This document shows, in pieces, positions 45,608 to 53,857 of a stretch of DNA of 64,000 bases; within the stretch, counting starts at the first letter, position 1, and each line of letters starts with the position of its first letter. A program made the translations under genes and the position numbers. The notes under the pieces are model-generated. The model did not search any database. It was not told where the DNA came from and worked only from the letters and a program-made list of their open reading frames with translations. Source of the DNA: Myxococcales bacterium (GTDB lineage Bacteria; Myxococcota_A; Polyangia; Nannocystales; Nannocystaceae); NCBI GenBank assembly GCA_020633295.1, contig JACKDW010000001.1:310001-374000 (forward strand), written 5' to 3'.

Positions 45608-45731
45608 CCCGCGGCCGCTCACGCGGGCGAGCCGGTCAGCGGTACGCGCGTCCGCCCACCGTGATGCGTCGCGGCTGCTCGCCGCTCATCTCCCGCGCTC
45701 CTCGTCGCGAGCACAGCGCGCGCCGCCGGTC

Positions 45732-46073
45732 CTAGCCCGGGGGGCGCGCGTGCGCGGCGGGCAGCGGCGGGCGCTCACAGAACCACCGCAGCCACGACGC
45801 GTAGGGTACGCCGCGCTGGGTCAGGCCGTTCCACGTCTTCAGCTCGGGCGGCGGGCGCGAGAGCCAGCCGCGGCGGACCAGGCGGAGCGTCCCCGACCAG
45901 CGCACGCGCAGCCCGTCGGCTTCGAAGATCGTCAGCTCGTCGCCGTCGCGCAGCCACACGAGCGCGTGGATCCCCCGCCCGCCGTCCGGCATGAACGCGT
46001 ACTCGATCCGCCCCTCCCAGCCCTGCTCCCAGTAGGCCTCGAGATGTCCGCGGACCGGCTCACGCGCCTGCAC
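45732..46073 (-). CDS. small protein of unknown function
   Basis: 113 residues from GTG 46073, rich in Trp and Arg (HLEAYWEQGWEGRIEYAF, RVRWSGTLRLVRRGWL, WNGLTQRGVPYASWLRWF). No signal peptide and no family recognised. TAGACT lies 6 nt before the start, supporting a real gene. Confidence 0.75.
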   Translation of the reverse strand: MQAREPVRGHLEAYWEQGWEGRIEYAFMPDGGRGIHALVWLRDGDELTIFEADGLRVRWSGTLRLVRRGWLSRPPPELKTWNGLTQRGVPYASWLRWFCERPPLPAAHARPPG

Positions 46074-46079
46074 GCCCGC

Positions 46080-46085
46080 AGTCTA
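46080..46085 (-). promoter_or_regulatory. -10 hexamer TAGACT, leaderless type
   Basis: 6 nt before GTG 46073. Confidence 0.6.
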
Positions 46086-46122
46086 CGACGACCGCGCCGG
46101 GCCGCGCCGATCCTCGCCGATC

Positions 46123-46168
46123 CTCGCGCGCGCGCGCGCGCGACCCAGCGGTCACGCGCGCGCGCGAG
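46123..46168 (-). terminator. alternating CG tract forming a 14-bp hairpin
   Basis: CTCGCGCGCGCGCG (46123-46136) pairs with CGCGCGCGCGCGAG (46155-46168), 33 nt after the stop of the 477-residue lipoprotein gene. Alternating CG could also adopt Z-DNA. Confidence 0.45.
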
Positions 46169-46200
46169 ATGGCGCTTCGGCCATCTACCGTCGACCGACG

Positions 46201-47634
46201 CTACTGCGAGCACAGGCGCACGAACGCCGCGCTCGAGCGTCCGGGCTCGAGCGCCACGATCACGTCCTCCAGCGCCGCCAGCGCCTGCGGGCGCGACGGC
46301 AGATCCGGCCAGTCGTCCTGCGTCAGCGCGGCGTCCTCGACGAGCGTCACGCCGTCGCCTGACAGCGTCCCCGACAGCAGCCCGCTCTCGCTGTTGGCGA
46401 CGACCACTCGGCCGTTCACCCAGGTCAGATCAAACGGGCCGTCCGGCGCGTCAAAGGCCGAGATCGCCGGCGCCTCGCCGAACTCGAGCAGCTCGCCGGT
46501 CTCCGGGTCGAGCAGCTCGAAGCCCGTCCAGGGCGACGGCTCCGTCGACGGCGGCGCGACGAGCTCGGTCGGGCCGCTCGGGCCCTGGGGCGCGCGCCGC
46601 TCCGCGTCGACCGACGGCACGCCGTCGCGCGGCGTGCCGACGTCGGGCGCCGGCCAGCCGACGCGCGTCTCCGGGATCAGCAAGCTGCTCCCGAGCGCCA
46701 GCGGCTGACGCGGGGTCGCGCGCGTGGCGAGCGTCTCGAGCGGACCGTCTGGACGCAGCGGCGCGAGCGCGAGCTGGTTCGAAGAGAAGCCGACGACCGC
46801 GGTGTCCTCGAGCATCGCCAGGCTCGTCACGGGCCCCAGCGACGCGTCATTGAACGCGCGCCAGCTGGTCACGCGCGCGTCGTCGCCGGCGCGCTCCATG
46901 AACGCGACGCCCCAGTCACCCGCCGCGACCAGCGGGTTCTGCTCGGCCGGCGTCATGGCGCCGCCGCACTGGCTCGCCACCAGCGAGGCGGGCTTGTCGA
47001 GCTCGAGCACGCCGCGGATCCTCCACTCGCTCGGCTCCGACGGGTTCGGGCGCGTGAGCGTGTCGGTCGCGCCGGGCACCCCGGCGACCGGGACATCGGG
47101 GCTCGCCAGCTCATCGGAGGCGTCGATCGTCGCCGATCGGTCGCTGATGAACACGACCTGATCAGGTCGGTCCTCGCCGACGCCCGCCGAGCCGAGCGCG
47201 ACGACGCCGGCCTCACAGGGCGACGCGCTGATGTCGTGCCAGCGCCCGAGCGCCCCCAGCTCGCTCGCCGGGATCGTCGTGCGCAGGATCGGGCGACCGG
47301 CCGACGTCAGCGTCCACAGCTCGATCTGCAGCGGGGTCATCAGCGCGATCGTCCGCGTCGTCGGATCCGCGGCGACATCCATGTAGCCATCATCGTTGCT
47401 GACGACCGCCTCCGGCGCCCACGCGCCCTCACAGGCCGCGGCCGGGGTCGACATCGCGTCGAGCGGCGCGTCCGGGTCGACCTCGATCGAGCGCGCCTCG
47501 CTGTCGAATTCGTCGGGGAAGTCCTCCGGCTCCGCGCAGGCGCCGAGCGTCGCGCCGAGCGCGAGGAGGACGCCCGCGAGCGCCGCGCTCGCGCGTCTCG
47601 AGCTCCGGAGTGCGTGATTCGTTGATTGCTTCAT
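46201..47634 (-). CDS. large lipoprotein with propeller-like repeats
   Basis: 477 residues from ATG 47634, preceded by AAAGGAAG, a strong ribosome site. Lipobox GACA. The mature part has propeller-like strand repeats (VAADPTTRTIALMTPLQIEL, FELLDPETGELLEFGEAP, VNGRVVVANSESGLL) and two Cys pairs. Probably an extracytoplasmic binding protein. It is the last gene of the minus-strand series running from the fasciclin-OmpA gene, after a 260-bp gap filled with short tandem repeats. Confidence 0.85.
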   Translation of the reverse strand: MKQSTNHALRSSRRASAALAGVLLALGATLGACAEPEDFPDEFDSEARSIEVDPDAPLDAMSTPAAACEGAWAPEAVVSNDDGYMDVAADPTTRTIALMTPLQIELWTLTSAGRPILRTTIPASELGALGRWHDISASPCEAGVVALGSAGVGEDRPDQVVFISDRSATIDASDELASPDVPVAGVPGATDTLTRPNPSEPSEWRIRGVLELDKPASLVASQCGGAMTPAEQNPLVAAGDWGVAFMERAGDDARVTSWRAFNDASLGPVTSLAMLEDTAVVGFSSNQLALAPLRPDGPLETLATRATPRQPLALGSSLLIPETRVGWPAPDVGTPRDGVPSVDAERRAPQGPSGPTELVAPPSTEPSPWTGFELLDPETGELLEFGEAPAISAFDAPDGPFDLTWVNGRVVVANSESGLLSGTLSGDGVTLVEDAALTQDDWPDLPSRPQALAALEDVIVALEPGRSSAAFVRLCSQ

Positions 47635-47730
47635 GTCGCTTCCTTTCGTGGATGGCCCCGGTCGGGGAGTCTCGGCGCGCTCGTGTCGGCGCGCGCTCAC
47701 CCGCGAGGCGGCCCGGCGTGCTCGCCGGGC

Positions 47731-47870
47731 GTGGTTGTTCGTGGTTGTTCGTGGTTGTTCGTGGCGGTTCGTGGCGGTTCGTGGTGAATTCGAGGTGGTT
47801 CGTGATGGGTCGTGGTGAATTCGAGGTGGTTCGTGTTGGGTCGTGACGAACTCGAGGTGGATCCGAGCTG
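47731..47870. repeat. 10-bp and 31-bp tandem repeats in 5' region
   Basis: GTGGTTGTTC-type 10-mers, five copies at 47731-47780, followed by a 31-bp unit (starting GTGGTGAATTCGAGGTGG) at 47781, 47812 and, decayed, 47843. Lies between mscS-like and lipoprotein genes, so in the leader of the latter. Confidence 0.8.
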
Positions 47871-47894
47871 GCTTCGTCGCCGTCTCGTGACGGA

Positions 47895-48839
47895 TCAGCG
47901 CTCCGAGTTCGCGCGCGGCGACGCGTCGTCCTCGACGACGCGCAGGCGCATCTCGTCGACGCGGCGCCCGCCGACCGCGCCCGCGCCGAAGTCGAGCGTG
48001 CGGATCGGGAACGGGATCGTGATGCCGGCCTCGTCAAAGGCCTCCTTGATGGCGATGATCGCGTCCGAGCGCGCGCGCAGATAGCTGCGCTCGTCCGGCT
48101 TCGTGAGCCAGAAGTGCAGCGTGAAGTTGATCGAGCTGTCGCCGAAGCCCGTGTAGAACACGTCGATCTCGCGACGCTCGTCGAGCAGCTCGACGCGGGC
48201 CACGGCGCGCCGCGCGACCGCCTGCGCCTCCCGGAGGTCATCGCTGTAGGCCACGCCGACCTCGACGTCGACGCGCCGCTCCGCGGTCTTCGTGAAATTC
48301 GTGATCCGGTTCTGGTAGACCTCCTTGTTCGGGATGATCTGCGAGAGCCCGGTGAGCGTCGTCATGTGGGTCGCGCGCAGCTCGATGCGATCGACCACGC
48401 CGCGCGTCTCGTCGACCTCGATCATGTCGCCCACCGAGAACGGCTTGCGCAGCGCCATGAACACGCCCGACATCAGGTTCGCGGCGATGTCCTGGAACGC
48501 GAAGCCGAGCGCGATGCCGACGACGCCGACGCCCGCGAGCAGCGAGGTCACCGTCTTGTCGAGCTGGAGCAGGCCGAGCGCGATGAACAGCCCGACCGTC
48601 ACCGTGGCGATCCGCGCGATCGAGCCGAGCAGGTTGCCGATCGCCACGTTGTCGGAGAAGCGGCCGAGGATCCGGGACACGAGCCGCTGCACGTAGCGCG
48701 ACCCGATCCCGAAGCCGACCATGACGAGCGCCGCGATCACGATGTTGGGGAGCATGACGATGAAGCCGTCGAGCCACCCGGTGACCTTCTCGAGCAGCCG
48801 CGAGAGCGCGGCGCCGGGGCTGTGTCGCGCGAGCGTCAT
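47895..48839 (-). CDS. MscS-family mechanosensitive channel
   Basis: 314 residues. Three transmembrane helices (about 25-45, 70-95, 100-120) with the Gly/Ala-rich pore helix TSLLAGVGVVGIALGFAF then QDIAANLMSGVFM, followed by the MscS beta domain (RKPFSVGDMIEVDETRGVV, PNKEVYQNRITNFT) and alpha-beta tail. It opens under membrane tension to release solutes after osmotic downshock. AGGAGAT precedes the ATG. Third gene of the series fasciclin-OmpA, csbD, mscS behind a sigma-54 promoter. Confidence 0.95.
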   Translation of the reverse strand: MTLARHSPGAALSRLLEKVTGWLDGFIVMLPNIVIAALVMVGFGIGSRYVQRLVSRILGRFSDNVAIGNLLGSIARIATVTVGLFIALGLLQLDKTVTSLLAGVGVVGIALGFAFQDIAANLMSGVFMALRKPFSVGDMIEVDETRGVVDRIELRATHMTTLTGLSQIIPNKEVYQNRITNFTKTAERRVDVEVGVAYSDDLREAQAVARRAVARVELLDERREIDVFYTGFGDSSINFTLHFWLTKPDERSYLRARSDAIIAIKEAFDEAGITIPFPIRTLDFGAGAVGGRRVDEMRLRVVEDDASPRANSER

Positions 48840-48912
48840 CGGTTATCTCCTGTCTGCTTGTTCATCTCGCTCCCCCGCGGCGTCGAGCTCGCGCGTGATC
48901 GCGGCGAGCGGC

Positions 48913-49116
48913 TCACGCCGCCAACCGATCGATCAGGCTGTCCAGCTCGCGCTCGATCGCCTCGCGCGCCTCGCCGTAGCGCTCCTCGATGATGCCGACG
49001 AGGCGGTCGCGGCGGCCTCGCGCCTGCTCGAGGTCGTCGTTGGTCAGCTTGCCCCACTTGCCGCGGAGCTTGCCCTTGACCTGCTTCCAGTTTCCTTCGA
49101 CTTGATTCCAGTTCAT
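48913..49116 (-). CDS. CsbD-family stress protein
   Basis: 67 residues. NWNQVEGNWKQVKGKLRGKW followed by GKLTNDDL is the CsbD/YjbJ signature. The family is a general-stress protein of unknown biochemistry. The much longer frame to 50409 is a shadow of the upstream gene. Sits between the fasciclin-OmpA and MscS genes; a (GGT)n run at 49163-49190 occupies the preceding gap. Confidence 0.93.
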   Translation of the reverse strand: MNWNQVEGNWKQVKGKLRGKWGKLTNDDLEQARGRRDRLVGIIEERYGEAREAIERELDSLIDRLAA

Positions 49117-49196
49117 GATGTCTCGCTTTCTTTCTTGGTTCCGCCGCGACGCGGCGGCGGTGGCGTTGGTGGTGGTGGTGGTGGTGGTGGTCTGGC

Positions 49197-50201
49197 TCAG
49201 CGCTTGAGGTCGGCGTCGAGGCTGATGTCGACGCGACGATCGAAGTCCCAGTAGATCGGCATGTCGTCGTGCGCGTCCTCCTCGCCGTGCGAGCGCAGCT
49301 TGACCTGACCGCTCTTGACGCCCGCGCCGACGAGGTAGTCCTTGACCGCCGCCGCGCGCTGCTTCCCGAGCGACTTGTTGTAGTCCTCGCTCCCGCGCGG
49401 ATCGGTGAAGCCCTCGATCAGCAGGCGCTGGCCCGCGAGCGGCCCCGTCGTGAGGCAGGTCGCCAGGTCGGCGAGCGAGTCGTAGGCCGTCGCGCGCAGC
49501 GCGGCCGAGTCGAACGCGAAGAACGCTCGCGGCTGCGTGATCCCGCAGGTGTTGGCGAGCGTGAGGTCGACGCGCACGAAGGACGTCGGCGACTCGTCGC
49601 GCAGCGCCGGCGCGGCCGGGTGATCCGGCGGCAGCAGCATGGCGTCGAGGCTGTGCACGATCCCGTTCGTCGCCTCGATGTTCGGGCGGAACACGCGGGC
49701 CTGGTTGACCGCGAAGAAGGTCGCGCCCTCGTCGATGAGGATGCTGAGCGAGCGCCCCGTGATCGTCGGGACCTCCTTGAGGTTCGTCAGCTCGGAGCTC
49801 GTCATGCGGCCCGGCACGACGTAGTACGCGAGCAGCTCGCGCCGCTCGGCCTCGTCGCCCACGCGCAGCAGCGCCGGCGTGAAGTTCTCGCGGCTCGGCA
49901 CGAACACCGTGTAGAGCGCGCCCTCGCGGCCGAAGTCGGCGGCCACGCCCGTGTCGCGGAGCATCGCCGCGAACTCGGGGTTCAGGCGCGCGATCGTCGT
50001 CTGCAGGTCGGTCCGCGAGTGCGAGTGATCCTCGACGTTGTCGTGCTCGAACTCGGGCGTGGGATCGACGACGGGGATCGGCTCGTGCGGCTCGCCGTGA
50101 TTGTGGTCCGCGTCGGCGGTCGCGCACGCGGCCGCGGCGCAGAGGCCCAGGCACCCGCCGAGGACCAGGGAGGTCAGGGATCGTGTTCGCTGTCTGTACA
50201 T
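49197..50201 (-). CDS. fasciclin-OmpA domain lipoprotein
   Basis: 334 residues from ATG 50201 with AGGAGAG at the proper distance. Signal with AAAAC lipobox-like end, His/Asp-rich linker (HNHGEPHEP), a fasciclin domain (about 65-205; YTVFVPSRENFTPALL, TNGIVHSLDAMLLPP) and an OmpA-like peptidoglycan-binding domain (about 225-334; FFAFDSAALRATAYDSL, IEGFTDPRGSEDYNKSLGKQ). It should link the outer membrane to peptidoglycan and to partners or surfaces. First gene behind the minus-strand sigma-54 promoter. Confidence 0.94.
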   Translation of the reverse strand: MYRQRTRSLTSLVLGGCLGLCAAAACATADADHNHGEPHEPIPVVDPTPEFEHDNVEDHSHSRTDLQTTIARLNPEFAAMLRDTGVAADFGREGALYTVFVPSRENFTPALLRVGDEAERRELLAYYVVPGRMTSSELTNLKEVPTITGRSLSILIDEGATFFAVNQARVFRPNIEATNGIVHSLDAMLLPPDHPAAPALRDESPTSFVRVDLTLANTCGITQPRAFFAFDSAALRATAYDSLADLATCLTTGPLAGQRLLIEGFTDPRGSEDYNKSLGKQRAAAVKDYLVGAGVKSGQVKLRSHGEEDAHDDMPIYWDFDRRVDISLDADLKR

Positions 50202-50258
50202 GTTCTTGGGTTCTCTCCTGAAGGCTCTGGGCGTCCGCGACGCCCCGCCCCTGCACAC

Positions 50259-50274
50259 TGCAAGCGCGGTGCCA
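50259..50274 (-). promoter_or_regulatory. sigma-54 promoter TGGCACCGCGCTTGCA
   Basis: Exact -24/-12 match (TGGCAC-N5-TTGCA) upstream of the fasciclin-OmpA, CsbD and MscS genes. Confidence 0.85.
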
Positions 50275-50490
50275 GCCATCGAAACGACATGACCAAACGA
50301 CCACGTGAGTCGTGCATAGGAGGATCACGCGCGCGCGCGCGGGTCGATCGCGCCGCGCTCGCGTCATGACCGCGCGCCGACGCTCGAGCGCGCCGTGCAC
50401 GCTTGTCACACCGGGTCAAGCTGACACGCCTCACCCGGCCCTTTCGCCGCGAGACGCTCGGAACGCGCCGCGCGTGCGGGCCCCAGCGCC

Positions 50491-50506
50491 TGGCACAGCG
50501 CTTGCT
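50491..50506 (+). promoter_or_regulatory. sigma-54 promoter TGGCACAGCGCTTGCT
   Basis: Exact -24/-12 match (TGGCAC-N5-TTGCT), 135 bp upstream of ATG 50642 and divergent from the minus-strand promoter. The 216 bp between the two promoters, inside the gene-free stretch 50202-50641, is where activator sites would be expected. Confidence 0.85.
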
Positions 50507-50641
50507 TTGTTAATCCACGAGCCGCGAGCCGCGATCTTGAGCCGCCGCGTCCGCAGACGCGCGCGGGCTCTCGCCCGCTCGCGCGCCGACGCGAGAACTC
50601 GTCTCGCCCTACTAACCCCACACAAGAAAGGACTCCGCATC

Positions 50642-51274
50642 ATGCTCACCACGATCCTCACCGCCGCCGCGCTGATCTTCCCCAACCCCATCGCCACGAC
50701 CTCGGCGATCGACGCCGAGTCGGCGAGCGAGTGCGCCGACGCGTGCTTCCAGTACCTCGAGGAGGACAGCGCCGCGCTGCGCTGCGACATCCAGTGCCTC
50801 GACGAGCACACGGGCTTCGAGTTCGAAACGCCGCCCGTCGACGCGCCCGACTGGATGCCGGCGAGCGCCGACACGCCGAGCTCGCCGACCGATCACGACT
50901 GGTGCCTGCAGACCTGCGACGACGAGTCCAAGTCGGCGACCGACCGCGAGACCTGCCGGCTCAACTGCGCCGTCAGCTGGTCGGTGCTCACCACGACGCC
51001 CGACGTCTGCGAGGGCCCCGACGCCGATGAGCACCCGGAGCTGTGCGCGAGCGAGGCCGCGAGCGCGTGCGAGCGCGGCTGCTTCGTCAACGCCGTGACC
51101 TGCCGCGAGTCCTGCGAGGACCTCGAGGGCGCGCGCGCCACCGACGTCGCCAGCTGCGAGCTGCGCTGCGAGAACCTCGCGGAGCTCTGCGACAGCTCGT
51201 GCGCGAGCGAGGACCCCGACGCGTTCACCTCGACCGACCGGGAGTACGACGCCGCGCGTGAGCCTGGCTGCTAA
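50642..51274 (+). CDS. secreted Cys-rich protein
   Basis: 210 residues from ATG 50642, AAGGA ribosome site. A short signal (LTTILTAAALIFPNPIATTSA), then many C-x3-C pairs (CADACFQYL, CDIQCLDE, CLQTCDDESK, CERGCFVNAV, CRESCEDL, CELRCENL) in acidic sequence. The paired-helix C-x3-C pattern suggests disulfide-linked helical hairpins in the periplasm. No known family. Controlled by the plus-strand sigma-54 promoter. Confidence 0.85.
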   Translation: MLTTILTAAALIFPNPIATTSAIDAESASECADACFQYLEEDSAALRCDIQCLDEHTGFEFETPPVDAPDWMPASADTPSSPTDHDWCLQTCDDESKSATDRETCRLNCAVSWSVLTTTPDVCEGPDADEHPELCASEAASACERGCFVNAVTCRESCEDLEGARATDVASCELRCENLAELCDSSCASEDPDAFTSTDREYDAAREPGC

Positions 51275-51369
51275 GCCAGCTCGTGCGAACGCGCCGCGCC
51301 CCGGCGATCCTTCCTCCGCTCACCGAACCCGCGACGCCCAGGCCGGGCGCCGCGAGAGACGAGAGACCC

Positions 51370-51561
51370 ATGCCCCTGCTCCTCCACTGGACCCTCTTCT
51401 TCTGCTTCCTCGCGCTCGTCAGCGGCGCGCTCGGCTACACCGGCGTCGCGGCCGTCAGCGCCAACATCGCGGGCGTCCTGCTCCTCTGCCTCATCGCGTT
51501 CGCGATCATCACCGCGGTCGTCATGCCCATGCAGCGCGTTCACCCGCGAGGGTCGCGATAG
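51370..51561 (+). CDS. DUF1328-family small membrane protein
   Basis: 63 residues, two helices: LLHWTLFFCFLALVSGALGY then TGVAAVSANIAGVLLLCLI typical of DUF1328/YtjA. Often linked to stress. Followed after 1 bp by the lipid-kinase gene, so cotranscribed. Confidence 0.88.
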   Translation: MPLLLHWTLFFCFLALVSGALGYTGVAAVSANIAGVLLLCLIAFAIITAVVMPMQRVHPRGSR

Positions 51562-51562
51562 C

Positions 51563-52483
51563 GTGCGCGTGCGCGTGATCATCAACCCCGCCGCCGGCCA
51601 GGCCGAGCCGGTGCTCGCCGAGCTCAACCGCGCCTTCGCGGAGCGCTCGATCGCGTGGGACGCCGCCGTGACGAGCGCGCAGCGCGACGCAGCCGCGCTC
51701 GCGCGCGAGGCCGTGCGCGAGGGCGTCGAGCTCGTGGCCGCGTACGGCGGCGACGGGACGATCTCGAGCGCCGCCGCTGGCCTCGTCGGCGGCGAGGTGC
51801 CCCTCGCGATCCTGCCCGGCGGGACCAACAACGTGATCGCGCAGGCGCTCGAGATCCCGCTCGCGCTCGCCGACGCGGCCGCGCTCGTCGGCGGGGATCA
51901 GGCCGAGGCCACCTGGATCGACACGCTGCGCGTGGGCGATCGCCACGCGCTCATCCGCGTCGGCGTCGGCGCCGACGCGAAGATGATCGAGCGCTCGACC
52001 CGCGCCCGCAAGGACCGCCTCGGGTGGCTCGCCTACCTGATCGCCGCGCTCGAGCAGGCCGCCGTCGCGGAGCCGGTGCCCTTCACCGTCACGCTCGATG
52101 ACCGCGTGATCGAGCGCGAGGCGCTCTCGTGCATCGTCACGAACATCGGCCGGATCGGCCGCGGCGGCCTGCGGCTGCCGGGCCCGATCTCGCCCTTCGA
52201 CGGCGCGCTCGACGTGCTGCTGATCCGACGCGCGAGCCTCGAGGCCGCGCGGACGCTGTGCGCCGGGCTGCTCGCCGGGGACGCGCCGAGCCCTGAGCCC
52301 CAGGACGACGCCGCGATCGTCTACCACCGCGGGACGCGGGTCCGCGTGGACGCGACGCCACCACAGCCAGCCCAGGTCGACGGCGAGTCGCTGGGGACCA
52401 CCCCCCTCGAGGTCACGGTCGCGCCCCGCAGCCTCCGCGTCGTCACGCCGCGCGCGACCCAGCCCGCGCTCGCCGAGGCCTGA
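51563..52483 (+). CDS. diacylglycerol/lipid kinase family protein
   Basis: 306 residues from GTG 51563. NPAAGQAEPVL, the catalytic GGDGT loop (VAAYGGDGTISSAAAGL), LPGGTNNVIAQAL and the C-terminal VDGE define the DagK/YegS/BmrU fold. It phosphorylates a lipid such as diacylglycerol or sphingosine. Downstream of DUF1328 in what looks like one transcript. Ends 27 bp before the convergent vWA gene. Confidence 0.93.
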   Translation: MRVRVIINPAAGQAEPVLAELNRAFAERSIAWDAAVTSAQRDAAALAREAVREGVELVAAYGGDGTISSAAAGLVGGEVPLAILPGGTNNVIAQALEIPLALADAAALVGGDQAEATWIDTLRVGDRHALIRVGVGADAKMIERSTRARKDRLGWLAYLIAALEQAAVAEPVPFTVTLDDRVIEREALSCIVTNIGRIGRGGLRLPGPISPFDGALDVLLIRRASLEAARTLCAGLLAGDAPSPEPQDDAAIVYHRGTRVRVDATPPQPAQVDGESLGTTPLEVTVAPRSLRVVTPRATQPALAEA

Positions 52484-52510
52484 GGCGACGCGCCCCCGCG
52501 GGCGCCTCCG

Positions 52511-53788
52511 TCAGCCGGGGATCGGCAGCTCGCAGCCGAACACGATGTCGATGTCCTCGACCTGCCCGTTCTGGATCAGCGCGCAGGCCTCCCCGTAGAA
52601 CGTGACCTTGTTGGTCTCCGGATCGTAGTCCCAGCCGTTGACGGGATCGCGCGCGACGCCGGCGGGGTCGTCGTTGAAGAACACGTGCACGTCGTCCGGG
52701 TTCGGCGGCACGTCGTCGAGCAGGTACTCGCACGACGCGACGTCCTCGGCGATCTGCTGCAGCGCCTGCTCGAGCTGCTGCAGATCGTCGGCGGGGTAGT
52801 ACTGCTGCGTGCCGCCGGCCTGCGCGACCGCGTTGAGCTCGCCCGCGTCGACGTCCTGGCTGAAGCCGACCACGTAGGTCTTCACCGGCCGCGCCTGGGC
52901 GAGCAGCGCGGCCGCGCCCGTCGGCCCGTCGGGGTTCGCACACGCCCCGCTCTCCTCGCCGTCGGTGATCAGCAGCACCGCGTTGCCGCGCGCCGGGTCC
53001 TGCAGCGTCGGCTCGCCCACGAGCGTGTGGAGCGACTTGCCGGTGCTCGTCTCGGGGTCGCCGCTGTCGCACAGGTACGCGACGCCGCCGTTGGTCCCGC
53101 CCATGCCGTCCGAGCTGCCCGCGCCCACCTTGTCGGCGAGGAAGCCGTTGATCGCCGCCGCGTTCGCGTCGGCGATCGGCACCACGATCGAGCCCGCCGA
53201 GCAGCCGCCCGGCAGGCACGAGGAGTAGGTGTCGAGCCCGAACCGGATCTCCGCGTCGAAGCCGTTGGTCACCGCCGTGATCGCGTCCTTCGCCACCTGC
53301 CAGCGGGTCAGCCCCTGGATCTCGCTCTCCATGCTGCCGCTGCGGTCGAGCACGATCATGAGGTTCGGCGCGAGCTTGGTCAGCATGAACTCGTCGGCGC
53401 CGCACTCTCCCCCGATCGAGCAGCTCCCCTCCTCGCACACCATGCCGTCCTCGCAGTCGAGGTTGATCAGGCAGGCGCCGGGCGGCAGGCAGACGTCCGA
53501 GGCCGGCGCACACACCTGTCCATTGGGACATGCATCACCCTCGCCGCAGGGCGCCCCCGCCCCCCCCCCGACGGTCGCGCCGGTCGTCTCGCCGCCCGAG
53601 GTGCTCGTGCCCGCCGAGGAGCCCAGCGACGCGATGCCCGAGCCCGAGTTCATGGGCGCCGAGGCGGCGTCGGTCTCGGTCGGCTCGCGCCCGCCGACCG
53701 TGCAGGCCAGCGCCGCGACCGCGAGCGCCAGCGCGCCGCAGCGGGCGCTTCGATGGTTCCACACGAGCTTGTGCGACGACGAGCGCAT
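52511..53788 (-). CDS. vWA-domain lipoprotein
   Basis: 425 residues. Lipobox ALAC, Gly/Ser/Thr linker, a Cys-rich segment (CPNGQVCAPASDVCLPPGAC), then a von Willebrand A domain (about 140-330) with MIDAS DRSGSM and TDGEES, then a Cys-containing tail. Probable metal-dependent surface adhesion protein. A perfect TGTCC-N4-GGACA palindrome at 53517-53530 falls in the Cys-rich segment. ATG 53788, TAGAGC 6 nt upstream. Confidence 0.9.
   Translation of the reverse strand: MRSSSHKLVWNHRSARCGALALAVAALACTVGGREPTETDAASAPMNSGSGIASLGSSAGTSTSGGETTGATVGGGAGAPCGEGDACPNGQVCAPASDVCLPPGACLINLDCEDGMVCEEGSCSIGGECGADEFMLTKLAPNLMIVLDRSGSMESEIQGLTRWQVAKDAITAVTNGFDAEIRFGLDTYSSCLPGGCSAGSIVVPIADANAAAINGFLADKVGAGSSDGMGGTNGGVAYLCDSGDPETSTGKSLHTLVGEPTLQDPARGNAVLLITDGEESGACANPDGPTGAAALLAQARPVKTYVVGFSQDVDAGELNAVAQAGGTQQYYPADDLQQLEQALQQIAEDVASCEYLLDDVPPNPDDVHVFFNDDPAGVARDPVNGWDYDPETNKVTFYGEACALIQNGQVEDIDIVFGCELPIPG
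53517..53530. repeat. perfect TGTCY-N4-RGACA palindrome in vWA gene
   Basis: TGTCCATTGGGACA within coding sequence. Confidence 0.5.
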
Positions 53789-53794
53789 ATTCGC

Positions 53795-53800
53795 GCTCTA
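53795..53800 (-). promoter_or_regulatory. -10 hexamer TAGAGC, leaderless type
   Basis: 6 nt before ATG 53788; the final T of the hexamer is replaced by C. Confidence 0.4.
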
Positions 53801-53857
53801 GCCCGCGCGCGCGGCGACTTCAACCGAAATTCACGCGTCGCCCTCGCGTCGCGCTCG

